In this document: in pieces, positions 1 through 7,406 of the stretch
Layout: each line of letters opens with the position of its first letter
Numbering within the stretch: the first letter of the stretch is position 1
Source: Metabacillus halosaccharovorans
GTDB lineage: Bacteria > Bacillota > Bacilli > Bacillales > Bacillaceae
Direction: 5' to 3'
NCBI RefSeq assembly: GCF_002019635.1
Contig: NZ_KV917371.1
Location: 1-64,000 of the forward strand
Length of the DNA stretch: 64,000 bases
Notes under the pieces: model-generated
What the model was told of the DNA's origin: nothing
Databases searched by the model: none
Seen by the model: only the letters and a program-made list of their open reading frames with translations
Program-made: the position numbers and the translations under genes

Positions 1-54
1 TTAGCTGACGGGGTCGAAGCCCCACGGGCAGATACGTTCTACCCTGGCTACTGA
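1..54 (+). CDS. 3' end of an unidentified gene
   Basis: Frame 1 is open from the window edge and ends in TGA at 52-54, giving a 17-residue C-terminal tail ending in DTFYPGY. The opposite strand is also open here (stop at 1-3) but has an upstream stop at 70-72 and no start, so the plus frame is preferred. A hairpin follows 20 bases later, as expected after a gene end. The product cannot be identified from so few residues. Confidence 0.35.
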   Translation, partial: LADGVEAPRADTFYPGY

Positions 55-75
55 TATAATAAAACCATTTTAAAA

Positions 76-113
76 AAGGTCAACCAGAAATATTTAGCAT
101 TCTGGCTAACCTT
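76..113. terminator. imperfect hairpin after the leftmost gene end
   Basis: AAGGT..CCAGAA pairs with TTCTGG..ACCTT around an A/T-rich loop. The run of six T is on the minus-strand side; on the plus strand the tail is only TTATAAT. It may act as a bidirectional terminator. Confidence 0.45.
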
Positions 114-123
114 ATAATACGAA

Positions 124-145
124 CGGGGCAGGATAGTTGAACAAG
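124..145 (+). repeat. dispersed repeat A, copy 1
   Basis: The sequence starting GGGGCAGGATAGTTGAACAA matches copies at 783-803 and 1413-1433 in the same orientation. All three lie in intergenic gaps within 1.4 kb, beside small genes. Similar strings occur between Bacillus genes, to my recollection. Confidence 0.55.
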
Positions 146-247
146 GAATTTAAACTATGACTGAAGAAGTATTAATAGTAAGTAAGTTTTTTATATTCCT
201 AAAGTATATTTTAAGATTAATATATTTCTTATTGCGGAGGGGCTTTA

Positions 248-733
248 ATGCAAACTCTTTTTAAATATAACTGGATGATACGAAAAGATTGGTATAACTG
301 GTGTGAAGATTTAAGTGAGGAAGAGCTTTTGCATACTCGAACAGGTGGGATGGGCAGTATTTTACATACACTTTTCCATATTGTTGATGTCGAGTGGAGC
401 TGGATACGTCTATTACAGGGGAAAGCGGACTTTCAGGAGAGTTTTAATTATTATAACAGCTTGGATAAGGTTCGAAAATTGGACGCAGAATTTCATTTAG
501 AAGTAGAGAACTTTGTGAACAACTGGGATGCCAGTATGGAAAATCAATTATTTTACGACACCCTGCCTGATGGAAGAATTGTAACAGATACTTGGGGTGA
601 AGTTATGCGCCATGCCATTGCTCATGAAATTCACCATATAGGACAATTATCAATTTGGGCAAGAGAATTGGGTAGAAAACCTGTTTCTGCAAACCTTATC
701 GGGAGGGGACTTTCCTCTCATTCGACAAAATAA
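248..733 (+). CDS. DinB family protein (four-helix metal-dependent hydrolase fold)
   Basis: This 161-residue protein has the size and pattern of the DinB/YfiT-like superfamily, four-helix bundles holding a metal through three histidines. The candidate ligands are H44 in the SILHTLFH helix and H126/H130 in the late HEIHHIGQL segment. Some members are bacillithiol- or mycothiol-dependent transferases, but the substrate here is unknown. The ATG is preceded by GCGGAGGGG at good spacing. It is monocistronic, with repeat A copies on both sides. A second, unrelated-looking DinB protein is encoded at 48519-48977. The family call is firm; the function is not. Confidence 0.85.
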   Translation: MQTLFKYNWMIRKDWYNWCEDLSEEELLHTRTGGMGSILHTLFHIVDVEWSWIRLLQGKADFQESFNYYNSLDKVRKLDAEFHLEVENFVNNWDASMENQLFYDTLPDGRIVTDTWGEVMRHAIAHEIHHIGQLSIWARELGRKPVSANLIGRGLSSHSTK

Positions 734-782
734 TTCATTAAAGGGTTTGCAGAAGCAGCAGCTTTTTTCTTATTGTACTAAA

Positions 783-803
783 GGGGCAGTTTAGTTCAAC
801 AAG
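783..803 (+). repeat. dispersed repeat A, copy 2
   Basis: GGGGCAGTTTAGTTCAACAA matches copy 1 at most positions and lies 50 bases after the DinB gene. It has no obvious hairpin of its own. Confidence 0.55.
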
Positions 804-1006
804 AATACCTAGCCGATGTTTTGCTCTGTTTAAGAATAATGGTGATTTTTGATAACTCTTCGAAATCTTACTTTCAGTTACCTGTCAGATGGTAAGAGAT
901 ATAGGATTAGTATATTACTGGATTAATAAAATTGAAACAGGAAGAAAAATGAGGTGATTTTATTTTAGAAAAACTCAGGAAAATTAATATAAAAACTGCT
1001 GTATTT

Positions 1007-1363
1007 ATGGGCATTATTTTTTACTCTTTGACTATCTTAATCCACTTTCTTATTATAAGCAAAAGTATTCCATTCAAATGGGTTAATGGTGGAAGGTCTG
1101 AATCATTCGATGAACAGCTACCAATATCTGTTATAAATATCGTTATTTCTATTATTGGAGTAGTTTTTACGTTGATTGTTGGTAGAATTAAACTATATAA
1201 ATACATAAGAGGAATAACCGTTATATGTTGGTTTTTTGTTGTACTTTGGTCTTTTGGATTTATACAACAATTGTTTGGAACACCTTTTGAAAAAATGGTT
1301 TGTTCGTTAGTATTGCTTATTGGAGTTATCTCGAACTTGCGTATGGCGATTGAAAAAAAATAG
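1007..1363 (+). CDS. small hypothetical membrane protein
   Basis: The 118-residue product has an N-terminal hydrophobic segment (about residues 3-20), two more in the middle (about 41-60 and 69-90) and one near the C-terminus (about 97-112), so three or four membrane helices, and ends in a basic tail. No family was recognised. The ATG at 1007 has no ribosome binding site. A GAGGTG lies at 951-956, and the frame stays open back to ATT at 962 and TTA at 965. The true N-terminus may therefore be about 15 residues longer, starting from a rare or mutated start codon. Repeat A copy 3 follows the gene. Confidence 0.6.
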   Translation: MGIIFYSLTILIHFLIISKSIPFKWVNGGRSESFDEQLPISVINIVISIIGVVFTLIVGRIKLYKYIRGITVICWFFVVLWSFGFIQQLFGTPFEKMVCSLVLLIGVISNLRMAIEKK

Positions 1364-1412
1364 ATGTAACTATTTAATTAATAAGTTTGTGAACAAGTAC
1401 ACTTAAACTAAA

Positions 1413-1433
1413 GGGGTGCTTTAGTTGAATAAG
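1413..1433 (+). repeat. dispersed repeat A, copy 3
   Basis: GGGGTGCTTTAGTTGAATAA is a diverged copy of the 124-145 and 783-803 repeats, lying 50 bases after the membrane-protein gene and just before a terminator. Confidence 0.5.
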
Positions 1434-1450
1434 CAAATCCTTAAATAACA

Positions 1451-1479
1451 AAAACTCGCAGTTTTCTAATGCGAGTTTT
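1451..1479. terminator. bidirectional terminator
   Basis: AAAACTCGCA and TGCGAGTTTT form a perfect 10-bp stem with a 9-base loop. A-runs and T-runs on both sides fit termination of the plus gene ending at 1363 and the minus gene ending at 1493. Confidence 0.85.
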
Positions 1480-1492
1480 CTTTGTTATAGCC

Positions 1493-2140
1493 TTATGGTA
1501 TAGCACAATTTTTACGAAAACAGCCTTTACAAATGACCATATTAAAATTAATTGAGGGCTTTCCTTTCATTATCTTATTTGGCTCATCAATTTCTAAAAA
1601 CTCTACTAGTCCATATTTTCCAAAGTCTAATTTTATAGAGTCAGAATCATAAAAATACATTTTTACTCCATCCATTATCTCGAAATAATCCTCATCCAAT
1701 TGTTTACCCTTTCCAAACATTGGGGCTTTTTTTGAAACAGTTGTAAAAATCATATATCCATTTGGTTTTAACTGATTATAGCAATCTTGAATAAATTTTT
1801 CTCTTTCATCTTTATTCAATAAATGAATAAGTGCATGGCTAAATATACCGTCATATTGTTTGTTGTCAAAAGGCATGTCAGATACAGAGCCATGATAAAT
1901 ATTGCAATCAAGGCCGTTTTGCGCTGCCAAATCAATCGCTGTTTTTGAAATTTCAATACCTGTTACATTTATTCCATTGTCAATAAACACCTTTGCATTT
2001 CTGCCATATCCAATACCAGGTATCAGAATTTCTTTCACATTCTTTTCAAGAAAAAAATCCTTAGTTAGGATGGCAGAGTCAGTAGGCTCAAATCCCCACA
2101 TTGTTTGTTTTTCTATAAAACTTGATTCCCAGAATTCCAT
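1493..2140 (-). CDS. class I SAM-dependent methyltransferase (TehB-like)
   Basis: The protein (215 residues from the chosen start) carries the Rossmann methyltransferase motif I as IPGIGYGRNA, an acidic end of strand 2 (TGIEIS), and a motif III/IV region (YDGIFSHALIHLL). This resembles small TehB/UbiE-type enzymes that methylate small molecules. An upstream ATG at 2170 exists, but TAAGGGAGA at 2151-2159 sits correctly only for the ATG at 2140, whose product begins MEFWESS. The last ten or so codons lie inside a dispersed intergenic repeat (1505-1530), giving the Cys/basic tail GCFRKNCAIP. The substrate is unknown. Confidence 0.85.
   Translation of the reverse strand: MEFWESSFIEKQTMWGFEPTDSAILTKDFFLEKNVKEILIPGIGYGRNAKVFIDNGINVTGIEISKTAIDLAAQNGLDCNIYHGSVSDMPFDNKQYDGIFSHALIHLLNKDEREKFIQDCYNQLKPNGYMIFTTVSKKAPMFGKGKQLDEDYFEIMDGVKMYFYDSDSIKLDFGKYGLVEFLEIDEPNKIMKGKPSINFNMVICKGCFRKNCAIP
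1505..1530. repeat. dispersed repeat C inside the end of a gene
   Basis: ACAATTTTTACGAAAACAGC recurs with small changes at 36185-36209, 41531-41555 and 32188-32206, where it is non-coding and follows palindromic repeat B. Here it encodes the C-terminus of the methyltransferase. Confidence 0.6.
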
Positions 2141-2320
2141 TGTATATTTATCTCCCTTAATTAAAGACATAACGACTCTTTAATAACTATAATAAGTATT
2201 CACCTTTTTGTAAATAGGAATTCCTTACACGTATTTTTCTTTTATCTTTTTGTAAGTGGAAGGAATACAGTATAAACTTCTGTTCTTTTTCATCACAGCA
2301 ATTAGGTTAAATATAAAATA

Positions 2321-2347
2321 GTGCGTAATCACTCATGATTAACGCAC
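2321..2347 (-). terminator. terminator of the SDR gene
   Basis: GTGCGTAATCA pairs with TGATTAACGCAC (one bulge). On the minus strand it is followed by TATTTTATATTT and lies 50 bases past the SDR stop. Confidence 0.75.
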
Positions 2348-2398
2348 CATTTACAAGGTTTCTATATTAAGTGTTAATAGTTGAGTATGAGGATCTTT

Positions 2399-3154
2399 CT
2401 ACCCCCGATAAAACCCACCTTCTGAATGGATAACCTGACCTGTTATCCAACCTGCATCCTCACTAGCAAGAAATGAGATGATACGGGCTGCATCATCTGT
2501 TTGACCAATACGACCCATTGGGAATTTAGGTCGGAGATATTCTCTTATCTCATCTGTCATCCAAGTCGAGTCTGTTGGACCAGGATTCACAGCATTTACT
2601 GTAATGCCCAAATGCGCCAATTCAGCAGATAAAGAGAGTGTAAAGGATGAGATTGCACCTTTTGTTGCAACATAGGCTAAATTTCCGGGCATAGGTCCTA
2701 ATTGTTGACCAGAAGTTAAATTAATAATACGTCCAAACTTACTATTCGTTTTCTGTATTAATCTAGCAAACTCTACACAGAGAAGGCTTGTCGCTCTCAC
2801 ATTCACATAATAATGGTCATCCAAAATCTTTGCATCTAAATCCATAAAATTTGAATCAATTGAATGTGCAGCATTATTTACTAATATCGAAGGAATGCCT
2901 AACATATTTGTGACTTCTCTCATCAAAAGCTGGGGTGAATCTCTCTTTGACAAATCTAGTTCGATCCCAACACAGCGGACTCCAGATTTAATCATTTCAC
3001 TTTGAAAAACCTTTTCCCAGTTAGAATCCGCATTCCAATGTGTAAAGAAAATATCTATTCCCTCAGTTGCCAGTCTGCGACATATCGCAGCACCGATTCC
3101 TTTTTCGTTACTAACCCCGGTAATAACCGCAATTTTTTCATTATTACTATTCAT
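2399..3154 (-). CDS. short-chain dehydrogenase/reductase (SDR)
   Basis: This is a classical SDR of about 251 residues. It has the nucleotide-binding motif TGVSNEKGIG near the N-terminus, the NAA structural motif (VNNAAHS), a serine in LTSGQQ, the catalytic YVATK, and the PGPTDS loop after it. Such enzymes reduce or oxidise carbonyl and alcohol groups with NAD(P)H, and the layout is like FabG/3-ketoacyl reductases. The start at 3154 (MNSNNEK) is preferred over an ATG five codons upstream because GGGAGGG lies between the two ATGs. The gene is monocistronic; its substrate is unknown. Confidence 0.88.
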   Translation of the reverse strand: MNSNNEKIAVITGVSNEKGIGAAICRRLATEGIDIFFTHWNADSNWEKVFQSEMIKSGVRCVGIELDLSKRDSPQLLMREVTNMLGIPSILVNNAAHSIDSNFMDLDAKILDDHYYVNVRATSLLCVEFARLIQKTNSKFGRIINLTSGQQLGPMPGNLAYVATKGAISSFTLSLSAELAHLGITVNAVNPGPTDSTWMTDEIREYLRPKFPMGRIGQTDDAARIISFLASEDAGWITGQVIHSEGGFYRG

Positions 3155-3534
3155 TAAAATCCCTCCCATATTAGGGACGGTCTGATTGTGTCAATAAAGA
3201 TGTATTTTTACCCAATAATAAAAGCAGATATACAAAGGTATCTGCTCAAGAATACGGGGGTTTAATTGTCCACACCATGTGTCCCTTGAATGAATTCAGA
3301 TAGACAGTTCCGCATACTTAATAAGCACTTTTTAATATTCCTGTCTCTATCCAATTAATGAATCATTACAAGGCTTTCCACATATGTAGTCTAGATTCCC
3401 CTCTCATTACATCTCTTACTAAATTTTAGCAAAGAAATAACTGTAAAATCAAGGTAATTTCGAGCTTGTTACAGAAAAGAGCTTATATTAAATTGCGGTT
3501 TTGCATTCTAAACCCCTCCTTTCTTAAATTTGGT
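3155..3534. other. 380-base gap: terminator and a degenerate start
   Basis: The gap holds a hairpin at 3223-3246 (AGCAGATA/TATCTGCT, loop of 8) that can end the operon from the right. Just after the flavin reductase stop, on the minus strand, a strong AAAGGAGGGG precedes an ATG at about 3508 whose frame stops after seven codons. The remainder shows no coding pattern. Confidence 0.5.
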
Positions 3535-4152
3535 TTAATTTGGTCGTTCTATCGAAAATATCTCACCTATTTTTGCATAGTTTACACCTGCTAATCGACT
3601 AACGGCTCCTAAGGCCTTTGGATCAATTCTTCCTTTTTCATAAATACTATCTTCAATATGAAATTGAACAACTTTTCCTATGATAAAATCACATCCTGGT
3701 GTATTCACACCGCCCAGTTCTAAAGAATGCTCCAGCACACATTCCATTCGAATTTTAGATTCTTTTACTCCAGGAACTGACACTTTTTCACTTTCAACTG
3801 GAGTTAATTTAGCTACCATTACTTCACTCTGATTAGATGGAAGGGTAGCAGCTGTTTCATTCACCTTTTCAACGTTGTCTTCATCAACGATATGGACAAC
3901 AAACTCTTTTGATTCAATGATGTTTCTTGCTGTATCCTTTTGTCTCTCCTTTGATCGTTGAATGGATAATGAAATCATTGGCGGATTTGAAGATACGATA
4001 TTAAAGTAACTAAATGGGGCGCCGTTTAGAACGCCCTCCTTTGAGCTTGTCGTGACAAATGCAATAGGTCTCGGTATAATGCTACCTATTAAAAATTTGT
4101 AATTCTCTCTTTCGCTATTGTCTGCCGGGTCAATTGATAGCAAAGAAATCAT
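3535..4152 (-). CDS. flavin reductase family protein (FMN-binding split barrel)
   Basis: The 205-residue protein matches the DIM6/NTAB flavin reductase-like family: an N-terminal IIPRPIAFVTT strand-turn, a GAPFSYFNIVSSNPP stretch at the flavin site, and a DFIIGKVV strand. Members bind FMN as dimers and either reduce flavin or act as small oxidoreductases. It is the last of three genes (nitroreductase, dioxygenase, this), with only 14 bases between it and the dioxygenase, so it is probably cotranscribed under the promoter at 6003-6031. In B. subtilis mhqNOP the third gene is a DoxX-type protein, so this gene set differs. Confidence 0.85.
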   Translation of the reverse strand: MISLLSIDPADNSERENYKFLIGSIIPRPIAFVTTSSKEGVLNGAPFSYFNIVSSNPPMISLSIQRSKERQKDTARNIIESKEFVVHIVDEDNVEKVNETAATLPSNQSEVMVAKLTPVESEKVSVPGVKESKIRMECVLEHSLELGGVNTPGCDFIIGKVVQFHIEDSIYEKGRIDPKALGAVSRLAGVNYAKIGEIFSIERPN

Positions 4153-4166
4153 TCCCTTTCAAAAAA

Positions 4167-5114
4167 TTAGTTTAGCTCTCTTACATTAATTGGTATTAAC
4201 CCCTGTTCGATTCGTTCTCTATATTGTTCATACTGATGAGGTAACATCAATTTTTCTCCCATTTTCTCCAATAATTCATCATGTGCAAATCCTGGAGGAT
4301 CTGTTGCAATTTCAAAAAGAATCTCTCCATGTTCTCTAAAGTAAATAGCATTAAAGTAGTTCCTGTCTTGTACAGGTGTAACCTGATAGCCATTCTCTGA
4401 TACATATTTTTGCCAAACTAATTGATCTTGGTCATCAATTGCTCGCCATGCGATGTGATGTACTGTTCCGACGCCCATTTGTCCTCGCCCAATAGGAGTC
4501 TGTTTTAAATCAATGATATTACCAATCTCTGCTGAAGAACGGAAACGACTAAAATCGCCTTCTTTTGCAACAAGTTCAAGTCCCATTACCTTTTCTAATA
4601 ATTCCGCAGTTTTATCTGGCTGGGTTGATAATAAGGTCGCTCCACCAAACCCTTTAATCGCAACTTCAGGGGTTAATCCTCCAAAGTTCCATGTATTAGC
4701 CTCACCCTCTTGTCTCTCAACTATTTCCAAGTGAAGCCCATGTGGATCATCAAATTCCAAGTACTTCTCACCAAATCTATCCATTTCAGTAAATGTTATT
4801 TTGAATGATTCTAATCTTATTTTCCAAAAACCCAAAGCATTTTTTGGAACAACGAAAGATGTAACTCCTACTTGACCGTCTCCTATCACACCTTGGCGTG
4901 CTCCTGCCCATGGAAAGAATGTCATAATTGTGCCTGGTTTACCACCTTCATCACCAAAATAAAGATGGTAAGTCCCTGGATCGTCGAAATTGACCGTTTG
5001 TTTTACTAGACGCAGACCTAACACACCTGCATAAAAATCAACATTCTCTTGAGGATGACCCACGATTGCCGTTATATGGTGTATACCCATTGTTTTTCTA
5101 TTCATTTTATTCAC
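4167..5114 (-). CDS. ring-cleaving extradiol dioxygenase, VOC family (MhqO-like)
   Basis: The 315-residue protein is made of two VOC modules. The first begins MGIHHITAIVGHPQENVDFY and the second VGTVHHIAWRAIDDQDQ, and a late glutamate in ILFEIATDPPGF completes the expected His-His-Glu iron site. This is the layout of MhqO/MhqA/MhqE hydroquinone-type dioxygenases, which open aromatic rings of quinone-derived compounds. The upstream partner is a MhqN-like nitroreductase, as in the B. subtilis mhqNOP operon. The start could be either of two nearby ATGs (MNKMNRK). A role in quinone or electrophile detoxification is inferred from family and context. Confidence 0.88.
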   Translation of the reverse strand: MNKMNRKTMGIHHITAIVGHPQENVDFYAGVLGLRLVKQTVNFDDPGTYHLYFGDEGGKPGTIMTFFPWAGARQGVIGDGQVGVTSFVVPKNALGFWKIRLESFKITFTEMDRFGEKYLEFDDPHGLHLEIVERQEGEANTWNFGGLTPEVAIKGFGGATLLSTQPDKTAELLEKVMGLELVAKEGDFSRFRSSAEIGNIIDLKQTPIGRGQMGVGTVHHIAWRAIDDQDQLVWQKYVSENGYQVTPVQDRNYFNAIYFREHGEILFEIATDPPGFAHDELLEKMGEKLMLPHQYEQYRERIEQGLIPINVRELN

Positions 5115-5157
5115 ACTCCCACTTATTAAGAATTTAACTAAGTTTCTAGCTCATTTG

Positions 5158-5775
5158 TTATAGATAGGTAACAAATTCATTTATTGGTTTACGATAACCT
5201 CGTGCTCTTCTACTCTCTACTTTTTCTTTCCCTATTGTCATCATTAAAACCACTTCATGATGATCATCAATATTTAATATATTCTTGACTGCTTCAGAGT
5301 CAAAGCCAATCATAGGACAGGTATCCCATCCTTTTTCCTTTGCGGCCATCATAAATAGCATCGATGATAAGGAAGCATTTCTAATCGCTTCATCTCTCTG
5401 AAAATCTTGACCTCTAGATTCATAAAATGTCACTGTATCATCGACCATTTGGTCATATTCTTGTTTATTTATAATTCCTAGCATTTTTAACCCAGCATAA
5501 ATATCAGATGCTTGTTGAAATGCTTTTTTATCACCGAGAACAATAATAACCGCAGAAGAACTTGATACTTTATATTGTCCATTAGCAGCCGCCTTTAATT
5601 TCTCTTTCACAACTGGATCTATTACAGTTACATATTTTGTATGTTGAAGATTAAAAGCTGATGGAGCAAGTTTAACTAATTCAAATATTTCATTTAGTTC
5701 TTCTTTTTTTATCGAATGACCAGGAAGAAAGTTATTTGCTGATCGTCTCTCTTTTACTAATTGTATAAAATCCAT
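5158..5775 (-). CDS. NAD(P)H nitroreductase/quinone reductase (MhqN-like)
   Basis: The 205-residue protein has the nitroreductase-fold FMN pattern: RRSANNFLPG near the N-terminus, LAPSAFNLQHTKYV, a GWDTCPMIGFD segment and the terminal RARGYRKPINEFV. Members are FMN enzymes that reduce nitro compounds and quinones by two electrons, avoiding semiquinone radicals. GGAG lies before the ATG. It is the first gene of a three-gene operon with a strong promoter and operator-like palindrome about 200 bases upstream. The MhqN-like call rests on family plus the dioxygenase neighbour. Confidence 0.86.
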   Translation of the reverse strand: MDFIQLVKERRSANNFLPGHSIKKEELNEIFELVKLAPSAFNLQHTKYVTVIDPVVKEKLKAAANGQYKVSSSSAVIIVLGDKKAFQQASDIYAGLKMLGIINKQEYDQMVDDTVTFYESRGQDFQRDEAIRNASLSSMLFMMAAKEKGWDTCPMIGFDSEAVKNILNIDDHHEVVLMMTIGKEKVESRRARGYRKPINEFVTYL

Positions 5776-5873
5776 ATTTTCTAATCTCCTTAATTAAAGA
5801 ATCTCCATATCGAGGTATATTAGAGTGAAAAATAATCATATTATTGCGGACAGTACTGATTAAAGCTGTACCA

Positions 5874-5927
5874 CTATCTATCAATGTTACTTTCTCCACA
5901 CGGATGATTCGAGCAGTTTCTTTCCAT
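5874..5927 (-). other. possible 17-codon leader ORF
   Basis: A strong GGAGGGG at 5932-5938 precedes an ATG at 5927, but the frame stops after 17 codons. The product contains two Cys and one His. The next frame stays open without a start for about 60 codons and runs into the nitroreductase gene, so this could be a leader peptide or a frameshifted small gene. Coding is unproven. Confidence 0.3.
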
Positions 5928-5968
5928 ATGACCCCTCCTATTAAAGGTAAAAAAACTTATAACATCAT

Positions 5969-6031
5969 TTATCTCGAATTAAATAATCTTGAATATGAGA
6001 TAATTTTATTTAATTTATTTCATTTTGTCAA
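5969..6031 (-). promoter_or_regulatory. promoter with MhqR-like operator for the quinone operon
   Basis: On the minus strand TTGACA (6026-6031) and TAAAAT (6003-6008) are separated by 17 bases, a near-ideal sigma-A promoter. Overlapping the expected transcription start is the inverted repeat TTATCTCGAATT (5969-5980) with AATATGAGATAA (5992-6003). The left arm resembles the MhqR box half TATCTCGAATT as I recall it from B. subtilis. The placement fits a repressor. No marR/mhqR gene is in the window. Confidence 0.65.
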
Positions 6032-6065
6032 TATATATAGTCAGTTTTTATATTTCTTCTAAAAA

Positions 6066-6090
6066 GACGATTACTTCTGAGGTAATCGTC
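6066..6090 (-). terminator. terminator of the MetX-like gene
   Basis: GACGATTAC/GTAATCGTC is a 9-bp stem with a 7-base loop, followed on the minus strand by five T. It lies between the end of the MetX-like gene and the next promoter, insulating them. Confidence 0.8.
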
Positions 6091-6240
6091 AATTATACTA
6101 CACTAAAATTTTCAACCATTCGAGAAAAATTACAAGACATTTAAGATAAAATTAATGGATTTAAATCATCAGAATAGATAAATAGAGTAAAGTAGATATT
6201 AGTATCTTACTAGTGTTACTCACTTGGACATGGAAATAAT

Positions 6241-7263
6241 TTACCTATTAGTACGAAGAGCCAATAGGCGCTTTAGTTTGTCATCAATAAATGTATTATC
6301 GGTACTGTTAATTCCACGACCGGCAAAATGACCCCATACTGATTTGATAGAATGATATTCAGCATTAGGTACAAGCTTAGCCTCATATTCGTTATTGTCT
6401 GCAGTACAGAAGAGATCTGTACTTCCAGGCAAGATATAAGTAATCGCTTCAATGCTTTTGAGTGCCTCATCAAACTCTCCATTAAACGTGGGGTTTGCAC
6501 TAATATCTGCATGTTGTCCTGTCCATAACATGGCTAGTACATTGTGCGGATCCATACTCATAAAACTTTTTTCCCAAACCCCAACCGCAAAATCTTCCAA
6601 TGAGTCAAATCCCAGTTCACGAAAAAGTTCTTCTTTATAGAAGGTCTGCGATAATCCCCACCCTGCATAGACACGACCAACAGCACGCATGTCATCAGAA
6701 GTCAACTGGTTTAGCTTAGTAGAATCCGAGCCAACTGAGGCTAGGAGAGCTGCCTTGAGTCCATCGAGGACGACATACGTTTGCGGCCACGTTTTTGCAT
6801 TTCCGCAGAAAGAGGCAATTCGCTCCACCATGTCAGGATAACTTGCCCCCCATTGGAATGATTGGAGACCTCCCAATGACCATCCAACTACAAGAGCAAT
6901 CTTCTGAATACCGAATTTTTCCGTCACCAGTCGATATTGTAATTGAATGTTGTCATAGATGGTTACCTGTGGAAAATTAGCCTTGTCGAATGGTGCAGGC
7001 GTATTACTTGGGGAAGAAGATAATCCGTTCCCTAGCAAATTTGGAACGATAATGAAATATTTCTGTGGATCCAGTGCCATGCCGTTTCCAATTAACCATT
7101 CATTATTAACATGCCGGTCGCCAAAAGCCGTCGGATAAACGATAACATTATCTTTCCTTTCATTCAATTTTCCATAAGTCTTATATGCAAGAAAAGCACT
7201 TGGTAACGTCACTCCGGATTGCAAGGTTACATCACCTAAATTAAAAATCTCAAACTCCTCCAT
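6241..7263 (-). CDS. alpha/beta hydrolase of the MetX (homoserine O-acetyltransferase) family
   Basis: About 340 residues from the start at 7263. It shares the MetX-type beginning (LGDVTLQSGVTLPSAFLAYKTYG written in two pieces: LGDVTLQSGVTL, then AYKTYGKL), an oxyanion-region YPTAFGDRH, the nucleophile elbow GWSLGGLQSFQWG with its serine, and late Asp and His positions (GSTDLFC, VWGHFAGRG). The family includes true acetyltransferases and simple hydrolases; no methionine genes are nearby, so a hydrolase role is as likely. AGAAAGGAG sits correctly for the chosen ATG, not for an upstream one at 7299. It is divergent from a LysR gene that probably controls it. Confidence 0.82.
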   Translation of the reverse strand: MEEFEIFNLGDVTLQSGVTLPSAFLAYKTYGKLNERKDNVIVYPTAFGDRHVNNEWLIGNGMALDPQKYFIIVPNLLGNGLSSSPSNTPAPFDKANFPQVTIYDNIQLQYRLVTEKFGIQKIALVVGWSLGGLQSFQWGASYPDMVERIASFCGNAKTWPQTYVVLDGLKAALLASVGSDSTKLNQLTSDDMRAVGRVYAGWGLSQTFYKEELFRELGFDSLEDFAVGVWEKSFMSMDPHNVLAMLWTGQHADISANPTFNGEFDEALKSIEAITYILPGSTDLFCTADNNEYEAKLVPNAEYHSIKSVWGHFAGRGINSTDNTFIDDKLKRLLALRTNR

Positions 7264-7336
7264 TGAGTTGTCACTCCTTTCTAAATGAAACACATACATT
7301 TAGAATGTATTTCTTGTTATTTAGTATAAAGCCGTG

Positions 7337-7393
7337 TTACTTTCAATAAAAGTGAACAAAATTAAATGTAGTATTCAATAATATTGAAAGTAA
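7337..7393. promoter_or_regulatory. inverted repeat between divergent hydrolase and LysR genes
   Basis: TTACTTTCAAT (7337-7347) and ATTGAAAGTAA (7383-7393) are perfect 11-base complements 35 bases apart. TTCAAT-AAT-ATTGAA forms a second palindrome at 7374-7388. A LysR regulator commonly binds such dyads in its divergent promoter region. Confidence 0.55.
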
Positions 7394-7406
7394 AGGAGGA
7401 ACCCTG

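Noticed and set aside
1-70. GGGGTCGAAGCCCC hairpin at the window start as a tRNA or riboswitch end
   Set aside because: The stem is 4 bp with a 6-base loop, there is no CCA end or cloverleaf, and the plus frame reads as a gene end instead.
5844-6062. 72-residue plus-strand ORF between the quinone operon and MetX-like gene
   Set aside because: It covers the minus-strand promoter, operator and leader, has no ribosome binding site, and its second half is low-complexity A/T-rich sequence.
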